A stretch of 64,000 nt of DNA. Origin: UBA4810 sp002479215. GTDB taxonomy: Bacteria > Desulfobacterota > Syntrophia > Syntrophales > Smithellaceae. A program made the position numbers and the translations under genes. Location: positions 106,334 to 170,333 of the forward strand of contig JBEKVB010000004.1 in NCBI GenBank assembly GCA_049514435.1, in the 5' to 3' direction. Positions 31,875 through 39,769 of this stretch are shown here, piece after piece (position 1 is the first letter of the stretch; each line of letters opens with the position of its first letter). Under the pieces are notes generated by a model. The model was not told the origin of the DNA, searched no databases, and saw nothing but the letters and a program-made list of their open reading frames with translations.

Positions 31875-32309
31875 ATGGCAGAAAAATCTGGTTGCGTTTT
31901 TTGCGACATTGTAGCGGGTAAGGCCAAGGCCTACAAAATTTATGAAGATGAACTATCCCTGTGCATTCTGGATATTCATCCCTATACAAAGGGACATTGC
32001 CTGGTCATCTCCAAAAGACACGTTCCCTGGTGGCATGAATTGACCGAGGAAGAAAATATAAGCCTCTTCAAGGTTGCCAAAATCATTGCTAATAAAATGA
32101 TGGAGGCCTTTAAACCGGACTTTGTCTTTCTTTACGCCCGCGGCCGGAGAGTTCCCCATACTCATCTATTTCTCATACCCACTTACCACGGTGATGTTTT
32201 GGACCGGTTTTTTAATGCTTTGGAAAATTTTCAGGAAGCGCCTCAGATGCTGACAAAATTGAAAGATCCGGCAGAAATGGAAGAAGCTGCCCGGCTTCTT
32301 AAAATTTAG
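31875..32309 (+). CDS. HIT-family nucleotide hydrolase/transferase with altered His triad
   Basis: A 144-aa HIT protein: CVFCDIVAGKAKAYKIYEDE, then CILDIHPYTKGHCLVISKRH. The triad region reads H95-T-H97-L-F99 (VPHTHLFLIP), so the nucleophilic middle His is kept but the third His is Phe. Such proteins hydrolyse dinucleotide polyphosphates or nucleoside phosphoramidates; the HIT family also includes enzymes acting on nucleoside phosphorofluoridates, which is suggestive here. AAGGAGG lies seven bases upstream. It has no riboswitch of its own and may be read from the GTPase transcript. Confidence 0.85.
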   Translation: MAEKSGCVFCDIVAGKAKAYKIYEDELSLCILDIHPYTKGHCLVISKRHVPWWHELTEEENISLFKVAKIIANKMMEAFKPDFVFLYARGRRVPHTHLFLIPTYHGDVLDRFFNALENFQEAPQMLTKLKDPAEMEEAARLLKI

Positions 32310-32364
32310 CAAGTCATGGCTTGATATTGATCATTCTGAGAAATAACATTTGAAAAATATGTTG

Positions 32365-32392
32365 TTGACAACCGCATGTCATTTTGTTAAAT
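32365..32392 (+). promoter_or_regulatory. Promoter of the second fluoride-riboswitch transcript
   Basis: TTGACA (32365-32370), a 16-base spacer and TTAAAT (32387-32392). A start near 32399 would place the aptamer about 30 bases into the mRNA. Confidence 0.6.
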
Positions 32393-32429
32393 CGCGCGTG
32401 CCGTAAAGATTTCATTGATTTCTCGCGCG

Positions 32430-32504
32430 GGTGATGGGGTTCACCTTTAACCGCCTTAATTGCTAATAACTCCTATCAATAATTATTTGTTTAGGAGTTA
32501 TTTT
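32430..32504 (+). promoter_or_regulatory. Fluoride (crcB-type) riboswitch 2, before the antiporter
   Basis: GGTGATGGGGTTCACC, then AACCGCC, then TGCTAATAACTCCT repeats the aptamer of riboswitch 1. AATAACTCCTA can pair perfectly with TAGGAGTTATT (11 bp), which contains the Shine-Dalgarno AGGAG of the ATG at 32505. With no strong T-run after the hairpin, control is probably at translation: fluoride frees the ribosome-binding site. Confidence 0.9.
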
Positions 32505-33707
32505 ATGGACAGTATTTATACTCTTGCCGCCTTTTGGTTTTTAGCTGCCGTTTTATCAACCGTACTTGCCAACCGCCTCAAAATCTCAATAGCTTTAATG
32601 GAAATTATTGTCGGCGCAGTTGTCGGGTATGCAGCTTTCCATCTAAACTTTACCGACAAACTTTCCTTGAATGCCGACTGGTTAAAATTTTGCACGGGAG
32701 TCGGGGCTATTTTGCTTACATTTCTTGCAGGTGCGGAATTAAATCCTGATGTAATGAAATCCAAACTCAAAGAAGTATCAATTATTGGGTTCATTGGATT
32801 TCTCGCTCCTTTTATCGGTTGTTTCTTAATTGCATATTATCTGATTGGATGGGACATGCAAGCGAGTCTATTATGCGGTATTGCTCTTTCCACAACATCA
32901 ATGGCCGTAGTTTACGCAGTAATGCTGGAATATGGATTTAACACAACCGAATTCGGTAAAGGCATACTAGGGGCATGCTTCGTCAATGACTTGGGAACCG
33001 TCATCGGTTTAGGACTGATATTTGCCCCCTTCACATATAAAACGTTAATATTTATTTCAGTAACAATAGTTTTAATTTTTATTTTACCCTGGATCACGGA
33101 TTTTCTTATAAGGCATTTCGCATATAAAACAGCAGCAATTCGTGCAAAATGGATACTTTTTGTATTACTGTCAATGGGAGTACTTGCTTTATGGTCGGAT
33201 AGTGAACCGGTCCTACCAGCCTATGTAATAGGTATGCTATTAGCAAAAACTATGGAAAAAGATGGTCATTTTGTCAGAAGATTGAGGACTTTGACCGTTG
33301 GCTTTTTAACGCCGTTATATTTTTTAAGAGCTGGAGCTCTTATGTCAATACCTGCAGTTGTTGCAGCCCCTGTTATCTTTTTTGTACTCTTTGCCGGAAA
33401 AGTGGTTTCCAAGATCTTCGGATTATATCCGATCATTCAAAATTTCAGAGATGACAAAAAAGAAAAATGGTATTATACATTGCTCATGTCAACCGGTTTG
33501 ACGTTTGGAACTATATCCGCACTATTTGGATTGTCACATAATATTATTTCTCAAGCGCAGTATTCTTACATTGTCGGCGTAGTAATTGCCAGTGCTGTGG
33601 TACCAACACTTATAGCCAATAAATTTTTCTTACCCAAACATTTACTCGAGGAACCGGTTTTAGATGATCAGGCACCCGATGAAAAAGATATTATTAATAA
33701 ATTGTAA
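32505..33707 (+). CDS. CPA2-type cation:proton antiporter under a fluoride riboswitch
   Basis: A 400-aa membrane protein with about 12 transmembrane helices, Kef/NhaS-like: LEIIVGAVVG-type segment MEIIVGAVVGYAAFHLNFTD, FCTGVGAILLTFLAGAELNP, and the unwound-helix region ALSTTSMAVVYAVMLEYGFN, then FVNDLGTVIGLGLIFAPF with an Asp in the transport position. I used the ATG at 32505, since the frame upstream runs through the riboswitch. Antiporters of this class are known fluoride-riboswitch targets; it may expel fluoride or restore ion and pH balance. No KTN (TrkA-N) domain is present. Confidence 0.88.
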   Translation: MDSIYTLAAFWFLAAVLSTVLANRLKISIALMEIIVGAVVGYAAFHLNFTDKLSLNADWLKFCTGVGAILLTFLAGAELNPDVMKSKLKEVSIIGFIGFLAPFIGCFLIAYYLIGWDMQASLLCGIALSTTSMAVVYAVMLEYGFNTTEFGKGILGACFVNDLGTVIGLGLIFAPFTYKTLIFISVTIVLIFILPWITDFLIRHFAYKTAAIRAKWILFVLLSMGVLALWSDSEPVLPAYVIGMLLAKTMEKDGHFVRRLRTLTVGFLTPLYFLRAGALMSIPAVVAAPVIFFVLFAGKVVSKIFGLYPIIQNFRDDKKEKWYYTLLMSTGLTFGTISALFGLSHNIISQAQYSYIVGVVIASAVVPTLIANKFFLPKHLLEEPVLDDQAPDEKDIINKL

Positions 33708-33735
33708 TATATAATTATCGTCTAAAGAAAAAAAA

Positions 33736-34827
33736 TTACTTTTCCCGCCGCATAACGTGAACGGCAGTAGCCTTGAAAGAAGTGATTATAGAAGCTCCCT
33801 CTTCCAATTGTAAATCTTCGCAGGAAGGCTGTGTAATATATGCAGTCAATGAAAAACCGCAATCCAAAACGAGTTTATAAAAAAAGCCCTGCCGGACAAT
33901 TTTCTGAACTTTTGCCTCAAAGACATTACGCGCGCTTATTTTGCCTTGCGTATCTTTAGAAACCGTAACATTCTCTGGACGCACACAACAAAACACTTTT
34001 TGCCCGGCGGAAGAGTTTCCTACGGCTTCAATGACTTTGCTATTAATAGAAATTTCCATGAGGCCATTGGCATTATTTTTGACAGTGCCTTCCAATACAG
34101 ATTCTGTTCCAACGAAGTTAGCGATAAATTCATCGGCCGGCTGATTAAATATTTTCGCTGTTGTTCCCGATTGCACAATTTTACCGCTGTCCATAAAAGC
34201 AACATCCTGCGCCAGACGCAGTGTTTCTTCTCGGTCGTGCAACGCCATCACGGCGGTGATTTTTGTTTCCTTTAAAATCCTCTGCAAATCGTCAATTACC
34301 GCTTCCCGTGTTGGCGGATCAAGAGAATTAAAGGGTTCATCAAGCAAAATCAGTTGGGGTTTAAGGGCAAAAGCGCGCGCCAGCGACACCCTCCTGGCTT
34401 CGCCCCCGGAAAGCGATTTCGCCGATCTTTTTTCCAGTTGAGCGATTCCAAAATAATCCAATGATTCGCCAACACGCTTTTTGATTTCATCCTTTTTGCC
34501 TTTTCGAAACTTCAAACCAAGAGCAATATTCTCATGAACCGAACAGCTAAGAAGTAAAGGCTCTTGAAAAACAACGGCTGCATTGCGGCGCAACATCATG
34601 CGATCGACATGGGAATTGATGAGCATATCTTGAAAATAAAGTTGCCCTTGCCAGGGTTTCAACAAACCAGCCATAGTTAAAAGGAGGCTTGACTTCCCGG
34701 CACCGTTGGGTCCGATCAAAGCGAATATTTTCCCCCGTTCAACAGTAAGTTCACTAATATTCAACACAGTTACGTCACCGCGCTGAACAAGAAGGTTTTC
34801 TATTTTTATTATATTCTCGACTTTCAT
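33736..34827 (-). CDS. tupC: Tungstate ABC transporter, ATPase subunit
   Basis: A 363-aa ABC ATPase. Walker A GPNGAGKSSL is at about 39-48, the signature LSGGEARRVSLARA, Walker B LILLDEPFNSLDP, and the switch His in MALHDREE. The C-terminal TOBE-like domain (about 290-360: FCCVRPENVTVSKDTQGKIS, ARNVFEAKVQKIVRQGFFYK) may sense oxyanion. Its ATG overlaps the tupB stop by four bases. Tungsten supply fits W-dependent formate dehydrogenase or benzoyl-CoA reductase in such anaerobes (inference). Confidence 0.88.
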   Translation of the reverse strand: MKVENIIKIENLLVQRGDVTVLNISELTVERGKIFALIGPNGAGKSSLLLTMAGLLKPWQGQLYFQDMLINSHVDRMMLRRNAAVVFQEPLLLSCSVHENIALGLKFRKGKKDEIKKRVGESLDYFGIAQLEKRSAKSLSGGEARRVSLARAFALKPQLILLDEPFNSLDPPTREAVIDDLQRILKETKITAVMALHDREETLRLAQDVAFMDSGKIVQSGTTAKIFNQPADEFIANFVGTESVLEGTVKNNANGLMEISINSKVIEAVGNSSAGQKVFCCVRPENVTVSKDTQGKISARNVFEAKVQKIVRQGFFYKLVLDCGFSLTAYITQPSCEDLQLEEGASIITSFKATAVHVMRREK

Positions 34828-35522
34828 CGCGGGCGTTGCCTTTGCTGTATCTGGGTAAGAACAAGGTTAACCATAAAAGCAAGCAGTAGTAGTATGATGC
34901 CCAAAGCTATCGCCACATCAAAATTACCTTTGCCTGTTTCCATAACCGTTGCCGTGGTTAGTACTCGTGAGTAGCCCTTAATGTTGCCGCCGACCATAAT
35001 CGAAGCGCCTACTTCGGAAATCACTCCCCCAAAACCGGCCATCACGGCGGCCAAAAGCGGCAAACGCGCTTCTTTGATCAATACCCACACCATTTGTAAT
35101 CTGGTCGCTCCGAGCGACAAAATCTGTAAACGGAGATTTTCCGGCAGCTGCTGAATGGCGGCAAGGGATATACCCATAATAATAGGCGTGGCGATAATAG
35201 CCTGGGCAATAATAATGGCCAAAGGCGTATAAAGGATTTCTAAAAACCCGAAAGGTCCGTTGCGCCAAATCATAATAGTCACAAAAAGACCGACAACCAC
35301 CGGAGGCAGACCCATTCCCGTATTAATCAGACTAATGACGAACTTCCTGCCTCGAAAATTAGCCAGCGCAACCACCGTACCCGCCGATACACCAAGGACC
35401 AGACTGATGAACGTTGCCAATCCGGAGACTTGCAGCGAGAGCAAGGTTATTCCCAGCACTTCCGGATCAAGACTGACGATTAATTCAAAAGCCTTTTTTA
35501 TGCCTTCTAGTATTAATTCCAC
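34824..35522 (-). CDS. tupB: Tungstate ABC transporter, permease subunit
   Basis: A 232-aa membrane protein with about five or six helices. The EAA-type coupling loop is visible in SLGATRLQMVWVLIKEARLP. MGLPPVVVGLFVTIMIWRNG and FGGVISEVGASIMVGGNIKG are typical of TupB. The start is GTG with AGGA eight bases upstream. It is separated from tupA by 80 bases that contain a hairpin, and coupled to tupC by an ATGA overlap. Confidence 0.9.
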   Translation of the reverse strand: MELILEGIKKAFELIVSLDPEVLGITLLSLQVSGLATFISLVLGVSAGTVVALANFRGRKFVISLINTGMGLPPVVVGLFVTIMIWRNGPFGFLEILYTPLAIIIAQAIIATPIIMGISLAAIQQLPENLRLQILSLGATRLQMVWVLIKEARLPLLAAVMAGFGGVISEVGASIMVGGNIKGYSRVLTTATVMETGKGNFDVAIALGIILLLLAFMVNLVLTQIQQRQRPR

Positions 35523-35559
35523 TTTTTAAATCCTGTAAAAACAACAGCAACGCCTAAGC

Positions 35560-35587
35560 CTTGAAAAAACTGAACCCGTTTTTCAAG
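35560..35587 (-). terminator. Hairpin between tupA and tupB
   Basis: CTTGAAAAAAC (35560-35570) pairs with GTTTTTCAAG (35578-35587), with one bulge. It probably lowers tupBC expression relative to the binding protein, as is common in ABC operons. Confidence 0.55.
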
Positions 35588-35602
35588 CACTCATTTATTG
35601 AT

Positions 35603-36475
35603 TTATTTTCCCAGTTCTTCCAGCGTCTTTCCCGCATCAGGGAAAAACAAAGGCGATCCGTATTTATCGACACCAAATTTTTTAATAATAGTTTGCGTTT
35701 TTGCGGAAACCATGAAATCGGCAAATGCCCTCGCGCCTTTGGCATTGGCTTTCGGCCATTTGTCGGCATTAACTTCGATTACATGATAAATATTGAGCAG
35801 AGCGGCATCCCCTTCCACTAAAATATCCATACCCAGATTTTTTTTCATGGCCAAATATGTTCCGCTATCGGCAAGAGTATAGCCTTTTTTCTCGGCAGCA
35901 ACATTAAGAGTTTGCCCCATGCCTAACCCGGTTTGCTGATACCATTTCTGCCCTTCAGGATTTACTCCGGCAGCCTTCCATAATTTTTTTTCCTGAGAGT
36001 GCGTCCCGGAATTATCACCTCTGGACATAAACAAAGCGCTTGTCTCGGCTATTTTCTTAAACGCTTCCACAGCCAAATTCGTATCTTTTATTTTTGCTTG
36101 ATCGGCACTTGGACCAACAATAATGAAGTCGTTATGCATAACCAGACGCCTGTTGATTCCAAACCCATCAGCTATAAACTTCTTTTCCGCATCGGGTGAA
36201 TGAACAAGCAGAACATCGGCTTCCCCTTTTTGCCCCATGGCCATGGCCTGTCCTGAACCAACGGCAATAGTCTTTACAAAATAACCCGTCTTTTCTTCAA
36301 ATAGCGGAATCAAAATATCCAGAAGTCCGGTATCCTGAGTACTTGTCGTCGTGGCTAAAATTATATTTTTTTGCTTTGGCTGAGATTGGGCAGCGCTAGC
36401 AGATGAAACGCTAAATGCTAATAACGTTATTGTCGATAAAAATATTATTAATTTAATTGTCTTTAATTTTTCCAT
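35603..36475 (-). CDS. tupA: Tungstate-binding periplasmic protein
   Basis: A 290-aa protein with a signal peptide ending near SSASAAQ. The oxyanion motif is NIILATTTSTQDTGLLDILI, with the TTTS motif typical of TupA (molybdate proteins differ). VGSGQAMAMGQKGEADVLLV, MSRGDNSGTHSQEKKLWKAA and YTLADSGTYLAMKKNLGMDI follow as in PBP-like family proteins. AGGAG lies seven bases before the ATG. It is second in the operon, 35 bases after the regulator gene. Confidence 0.93.
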   Translation of the reverse strand: MEKLKTIKLIIFLSTITLLAFSVSSASAAQSQPKQKNIILATTTSTQDTGLLDILIPLFEEKTGYFVKTIAVGSGQAMAMGQKGEADVLLVHSPDAEKKFIADGFGINRRLVMHNDFIIVGPSADQAKIKDTNLAVEAFKKIAETSALFMSRGDNSGTHSQEKKLWKAAGVNPEGQKWYQQTGLGMGQTLNVAAEKKGYTLADSGTYLAMKKNLGMDILVEGDAALLNIYHVIEVNADKWPKANAKGARAFADFMVSAKTQTIIKKFGVDKYGSPLFFPDAGKTLEELGK

Positions 36476-36510
36476 TATTCTACTCCTGGTTATTTTTTAT
36501 AGAGATTTAA

Positions 36511-37428
36511 TCATTGCTGGGAATAAAGGATCTTGCCGGAATCCTGAAAGTCATAACCTCCTATTTTTTCGACACGTCCTTTAAATGTATCCGATTTGAG
36601 CGTTTCGATAAACGATTGCACACCTGATTGGAAATAGGTAGATTGATCAAGAATCATGTCAAAGCATTCGGAAGTGATAGGCTTAAACGCCAGGCCTAAA
36701 AGCTTTCCTACGGCGGCGGATGCTATTCCCACATCCGCTTCACCGGAGAGAATAGAAAGACCTATCTCAAAATGAGTATAAACTTCTTTTTCATACCCAT
36801 CGATTTCTTCAGGAACAATTCCTAGTTTCTGCAAATGATAATCTAAAAGCAATCTTGTTCCCGAACCTTTTTGGCGGTTGATGAAACTATTTTTTCTGCT
36901 GACAAGGCTTTCAAATCCAGTAATATGAGAAGATTTACTTTGCTGACACAGAAAACCCAGTTCACGATAAAAGAGGTTGACAACCACAGGGTTAACATTT
37001 TGCAGATATTGGGGCAAGTATGGGATATTATATTGACCGCTTTCGGGATCGTAAAGATGGGATAAGGCGATATCAGTCAATCCCGAATTTAAAGCTTTCA
37101 GACCATTGATACTCCCTGTATTAGCCGAAAAGATATAAAAATCAGGATGAGATTTTCTTGTCGCGGTTAAAAGCATATCGAGAACTGGATCATTACTGCC
37201 GGAGGCAAGAATGGCGCCGCTGATTCTATTGCTTTTATTTCGTACTTGTTTCAGAGCGGCTTGGGCATTAGTTTCAATCCATTCATCTATAAATTTTTTG
37301 GGAAATATCCACTTGCCTGTTACTCTCGTACAAGGAATTCGTCCGGTTTTAATCAAGGCGTAAACCTGTTTTTCATGGATATCAAGGTACTCAGCTACCT
37401 CCCTGGTATTCATCAATTCATCGGACAT
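36511..37428 (-). CDS. Regulator with MerR/excisionase HTH and PBP-like ligand domain
   Basis: A 305-aa protein. Residues about 5-55 form a helix-turn-helix: MNTREVAEYLDIHEKQVYAL, IKTGRIPCTRVTGKWIFPKK. The rest is a periplasmic-binding-protein-like domain without signal peptide: LASGSNDPVLDMLLTATRKS, FSANTGSINGLKALNSGLTD, INRQKGSGTRLLLDYHLQKL. This architecture occurs beside molybdate and tungstate transporters, so it probably senses cytoplasmic tungstate or molybdate and regulates tupABC. AGGAGG lies upstream of the ATG. It is first gene of the operon. Confidence 0.88.
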   Translation of the reverse strand: MSDELMNTREVAEYLDIHEKQVYALIKTGRIPCTRVTGKWIFPKKFIDEWIETNAQAALKQVRNKSNRISGAILASGSNDPVLDMLLTATRKSHPDFYIFSANTGSINGLKALNSGLTDIALSHLYDPESGQYNIPYLPQYLQNVNPVVVNLFYRELGFLCQQSKSSHITGFESLVSRKNSFINRQKGSGTRLLLDYHLQKLGIVPEEIDGYEKEVYTHFEIGLSILSGEADVGIASAAVGKLLGLAFKPITSECFDMILDQSTYFQSGVQSFIETLKSDTFKGRVEKIGGYDFQDSGKILYSQQ

Positions 37429-37641
37429 AAGGCCTCCTAATAAACAGTTTTTTACATAAACGATGTCGACAAGAACTTCAAGGTATATTATTGTAAATCT
37501 TTACTAATTCCTACTTATTATTCCAATAATCATGTTTACCAGCCGTATAATTATAGCTTCATACAAAAAATTTCTTGACAAAATAAAAATAAATGATACA
37601 CCTGTTTAAAATATTTGTTTAAAGTAATTGTTTCAATTAAT

Positions 37642-38274
37642 ATGATTGCTGAAAAAAAAGTAAAACCGAAGGTAGAATCAATACTCAAAGCAGCCGGGGA
37701 AATATTTGCCGAACAGGGCTTCCGCAAAACCACCGTACGGGAAATATGTAAGCGCTCCCGGGTAAATTTAGCAGCAATAAACTACTATTTCGGCGACAAA
37801 GAAAGATTATATCTGGCCGTTTTAAAATATTACCGTGAACTTGCTATACAAAAATACCCCATTACTTTCAGCATCAATGAAACGGATACACCCGAAGAAA
37901 AGCTCAGTAACTTTATTCATACTTTTATCTATCGTTTTCTGGAAGAAGGAAAAACGGCATTATTTGGCAAGCTTCTTGCTCGTGAATTTATCGAATCTAC
38001 CGGGGCATTGGATGTTTTAGTGGAAGACTTCATCAAGCCGACGTTCATCAAATTGTCCTCCATCGTCAGAGAAATTGTGGGCAATAAATCTCCTGACAAA
38101 ATAGTAGAACTTTGTGCTATGAGTATTATTGGTCAATGTCTTTACTTCCGTAATGCCCGGCCCATTATTTTCCGGCTACGGCAGCATGAAGGATATACTG
38201 ACAAAGACATAAAAGAAATAGCCGAACATATAATAAATTTTTCACTAAAAGGATTGCTTAATTATAACACATAA
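37642..38274 (+). CDS. TetR-family repressor of the RND pump locus
   Basis: A 210-aa protein. The N-terminal HTH is ESILKAAGEIFAEQGFRKTT, VREICKRSRVNLAAINYYFG. The C-terminal ligand domain (DUF1956/CecR-like: SPDKIVELCAMSIIGQCLYF) is helical. An upstream TTG start (37615) is in frame, but the ATG at 37642 gives the normal TetR N-terminus. The upstream A+T-rich DNA holds direct repeats TGTTTAAA (about 37603 and 37616), possible operators. It is first gene before mdtA-like genes on the same strand and probably autoregulates and controls the pump. Confidence 0.88.
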   Translation: MIAEKKVKPKVESILKAAGEIFAEQGFRKTTVREICKRSRVNLAAINYYFGDKERLYLAVLKYYRELAIQKYPITFSINETDTPEEKLSNFIHTFIYRFLEEGKTALFGKLLAREFIESTGALDVLVEDFIKPTFIKLSSIVREIVGNKSPDKIVELCAMSIIGQCLYFRNARPIIFRLRQHEGYTDKDIKEIAEHIINFSLKGLLNYNT

Positions 38275-38303
38275 ATCATGATCAGGTAATAAAATATCAA
38301 AAA

Positions 38304-38424
38304 ATGCTAATCAGCATCATCTTAATTTTATTATCCGGTCAAAATGTTCCGGCAGCAGATGTAATTACTAAAGATACAAAACTCAATGTGCAGCAATGCA
38401 TTGACATTATCAAAAAAGGAATAG
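38304..38424 (+). pseudogene. 5' fragment of a TolC-type outer-membrane factor gene
   Basis: The frame encodes MLISIILILLSGQNVPAADV, a signal peptide, then TKLNVQQCIDIIKKG, which matches the first helix of TolC/NodT proteins (LxxxQCIDIAL). The similarity stops after about 40 residues, where the mdtA-like gene begins in another frame. So this is the start of an outer-membrane factor gene truncated by a deletion. The functional factor now lies downstream at 46023. Confidence 0.55.
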
Positions 38425-38436
38425 GTGAAATTTGGT

Positions 38437-39708
38437 ATGAAGCAAACAGCAAAGTTGGAAACGTCCACTGGACCCCATTTAACCAAGATTCAAAGATTCT
38501 CTCATTTTATCCGCCGCCACTGGGTAATATTCATTGTAACCGGCGTCATCATCATTGTAGGCATAATATTTATCACATCAAATATGACAGGTAAAAAATC
38601 TCTCGATGGTAATCAACGTCCCCAGCCTGTAACGGCCTTAATGACAAATAAGACTGATTTTGATGTATACCTGAAAGGGTTGGGCACTGTCATTCCGACA
38701 AACACCGTTACCGTTAAAACTCAGGTCACTGGACAACTAATGAGTGTGCACTTTAAAGAAGGACAACTCGTAAATAAAGATGACTTGATTGCCGAAATTG
38801 ATCCACGTCCTTTCCAGGTTCAACTTATGCAGGCCGAAGGACAGCTTGCCCGTGATGAAGCGTTTCTGAAAAATGCCGAGAGCGATCTGGCAATTTACAA
38901 GCAGTTGCTTGCCCAGGATTCTATTGCCGTGCAACAGGTAACAACACAGGATTCATTGGTAAAGCAGTATATCGGCACCATTGAGACAGACAAGGGCCAA
39001 ATCGCCAGTGCTAAACTCCAGCTTATTTATTGCCGCATTATCTCCCCGGTCACAGGGCGCGTTGGTTTGCGGCAAGTTGATCCCGGCAATACGGTTCAGA
39101 TTACCGATCCCAATGGTATCGTGATAATTACACAACTACAACCGATCACGGTCGTATTTCCACTGCCTCAAGATAATCTGACAATTTTGATGAAACGCTG
39201 GAGGGCAGGAACAAACTTACCTACCCAGGCCTATGATCAGGAAGGCAAGGTATTGCTGGCCAGCGGTAAACTGCTCGCCATTGACAATCAAATCGATACG
39301 ACAACAGGAACAGTTAAACTGAAGGCGATATTTGACAATAAGGATAACAAACTTTTTCCTAACCAGTTTGTTAATGTCCGGCTGAAAGTGGATACTCTGC
39401 GTAATGCAACTGTAATACCCACTGCCGCGGTGCAGCGCGGCAGCATTGGCACTTTTGCTTATGTGGTCAAAGATGACAAAACTATAACTGTAAAGACATT
39501 GAAGCTGGGTCCGGCCGAAGGCGATAATGTTGTCGTCCTGGAAGGCGTTGCCCCTGGGGAAATGGTGGTAACTGTTGGAGGCGATAAACTGCGCGAAGGT
39601 ACCAAAGTCGAGATTATGACACCGGACAGTAAAGGGGCATCGGTAAGCAATGAAAAAACAAACACTGCTGCTGGACAAAAAAACCGCCAGCCTCCAACAC
39701 CGAAGTAG
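38437..39708 (+). CDS. RND periplasmic adaptor (MdtA-like)
   Basis: A 423-aa membrane-fusion protein. One N-terminal transmembrane helix (RRHWVIFIVTGVIIIVGIIF) anchors it in the inner membrane. The lipoyl/barrel halves are TVKTQVTGQLMSVHFKEGQL and LIYCRIISPVTGRVGLRQVD, enclosing a helical hairpin. The beta-barrel and membrane-proximal domain (FPNQFVNVRLKVDTLRNATV) follow. AGGTGA eight bases upstream supports the ATG at 38437; a GTG at 38425 is an alternative. It is followed by two RND genes, the MdtABC layout. Confidence 0.9.
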   Translation: MKQTAKLETSTGPHLTKIQRFSHFIRRHWVIFIVTGVIIIVGIIFITSNMTGKKSLDGNQRPQPVTALMTNKTDFDVYLKGLGTVIPTNTVTVKTQVTGQLMSVHFKEGQLVNKDDLIAEIDPRPFQVQLMQAEGQLARDEAFLKNAESDLAIYKQLLAQDSIAVQQVTTQDSLVKQYIGTIETDKGQIASAKLQLIYCRIISPVTGRVGLRQVDPGNTVQITDPNGIVIITQLQPITVVFPLPQDNLTILMKRWRAGTNLPTQAYDQEGKVLLASGKLLAIDNQIDTTTGTVKLKAIFDNKDNKLFPNQFVNVRLKVDTLRNATVIPTAAVQRGSIGTFAYVVKDDKTITVKTLKLGPAEGDNVVVLEGVAPGEMVVTVGGDKLREGTKVEIMTPDSKGASVSNEKTNTAAGQKNRQPPTPK

Positions 39709-39769
39709 ACTATGTCACCCTTGACTCTCGTTCACATAATTCCTGTCCGGGAATAAGATAGGCAAATAT

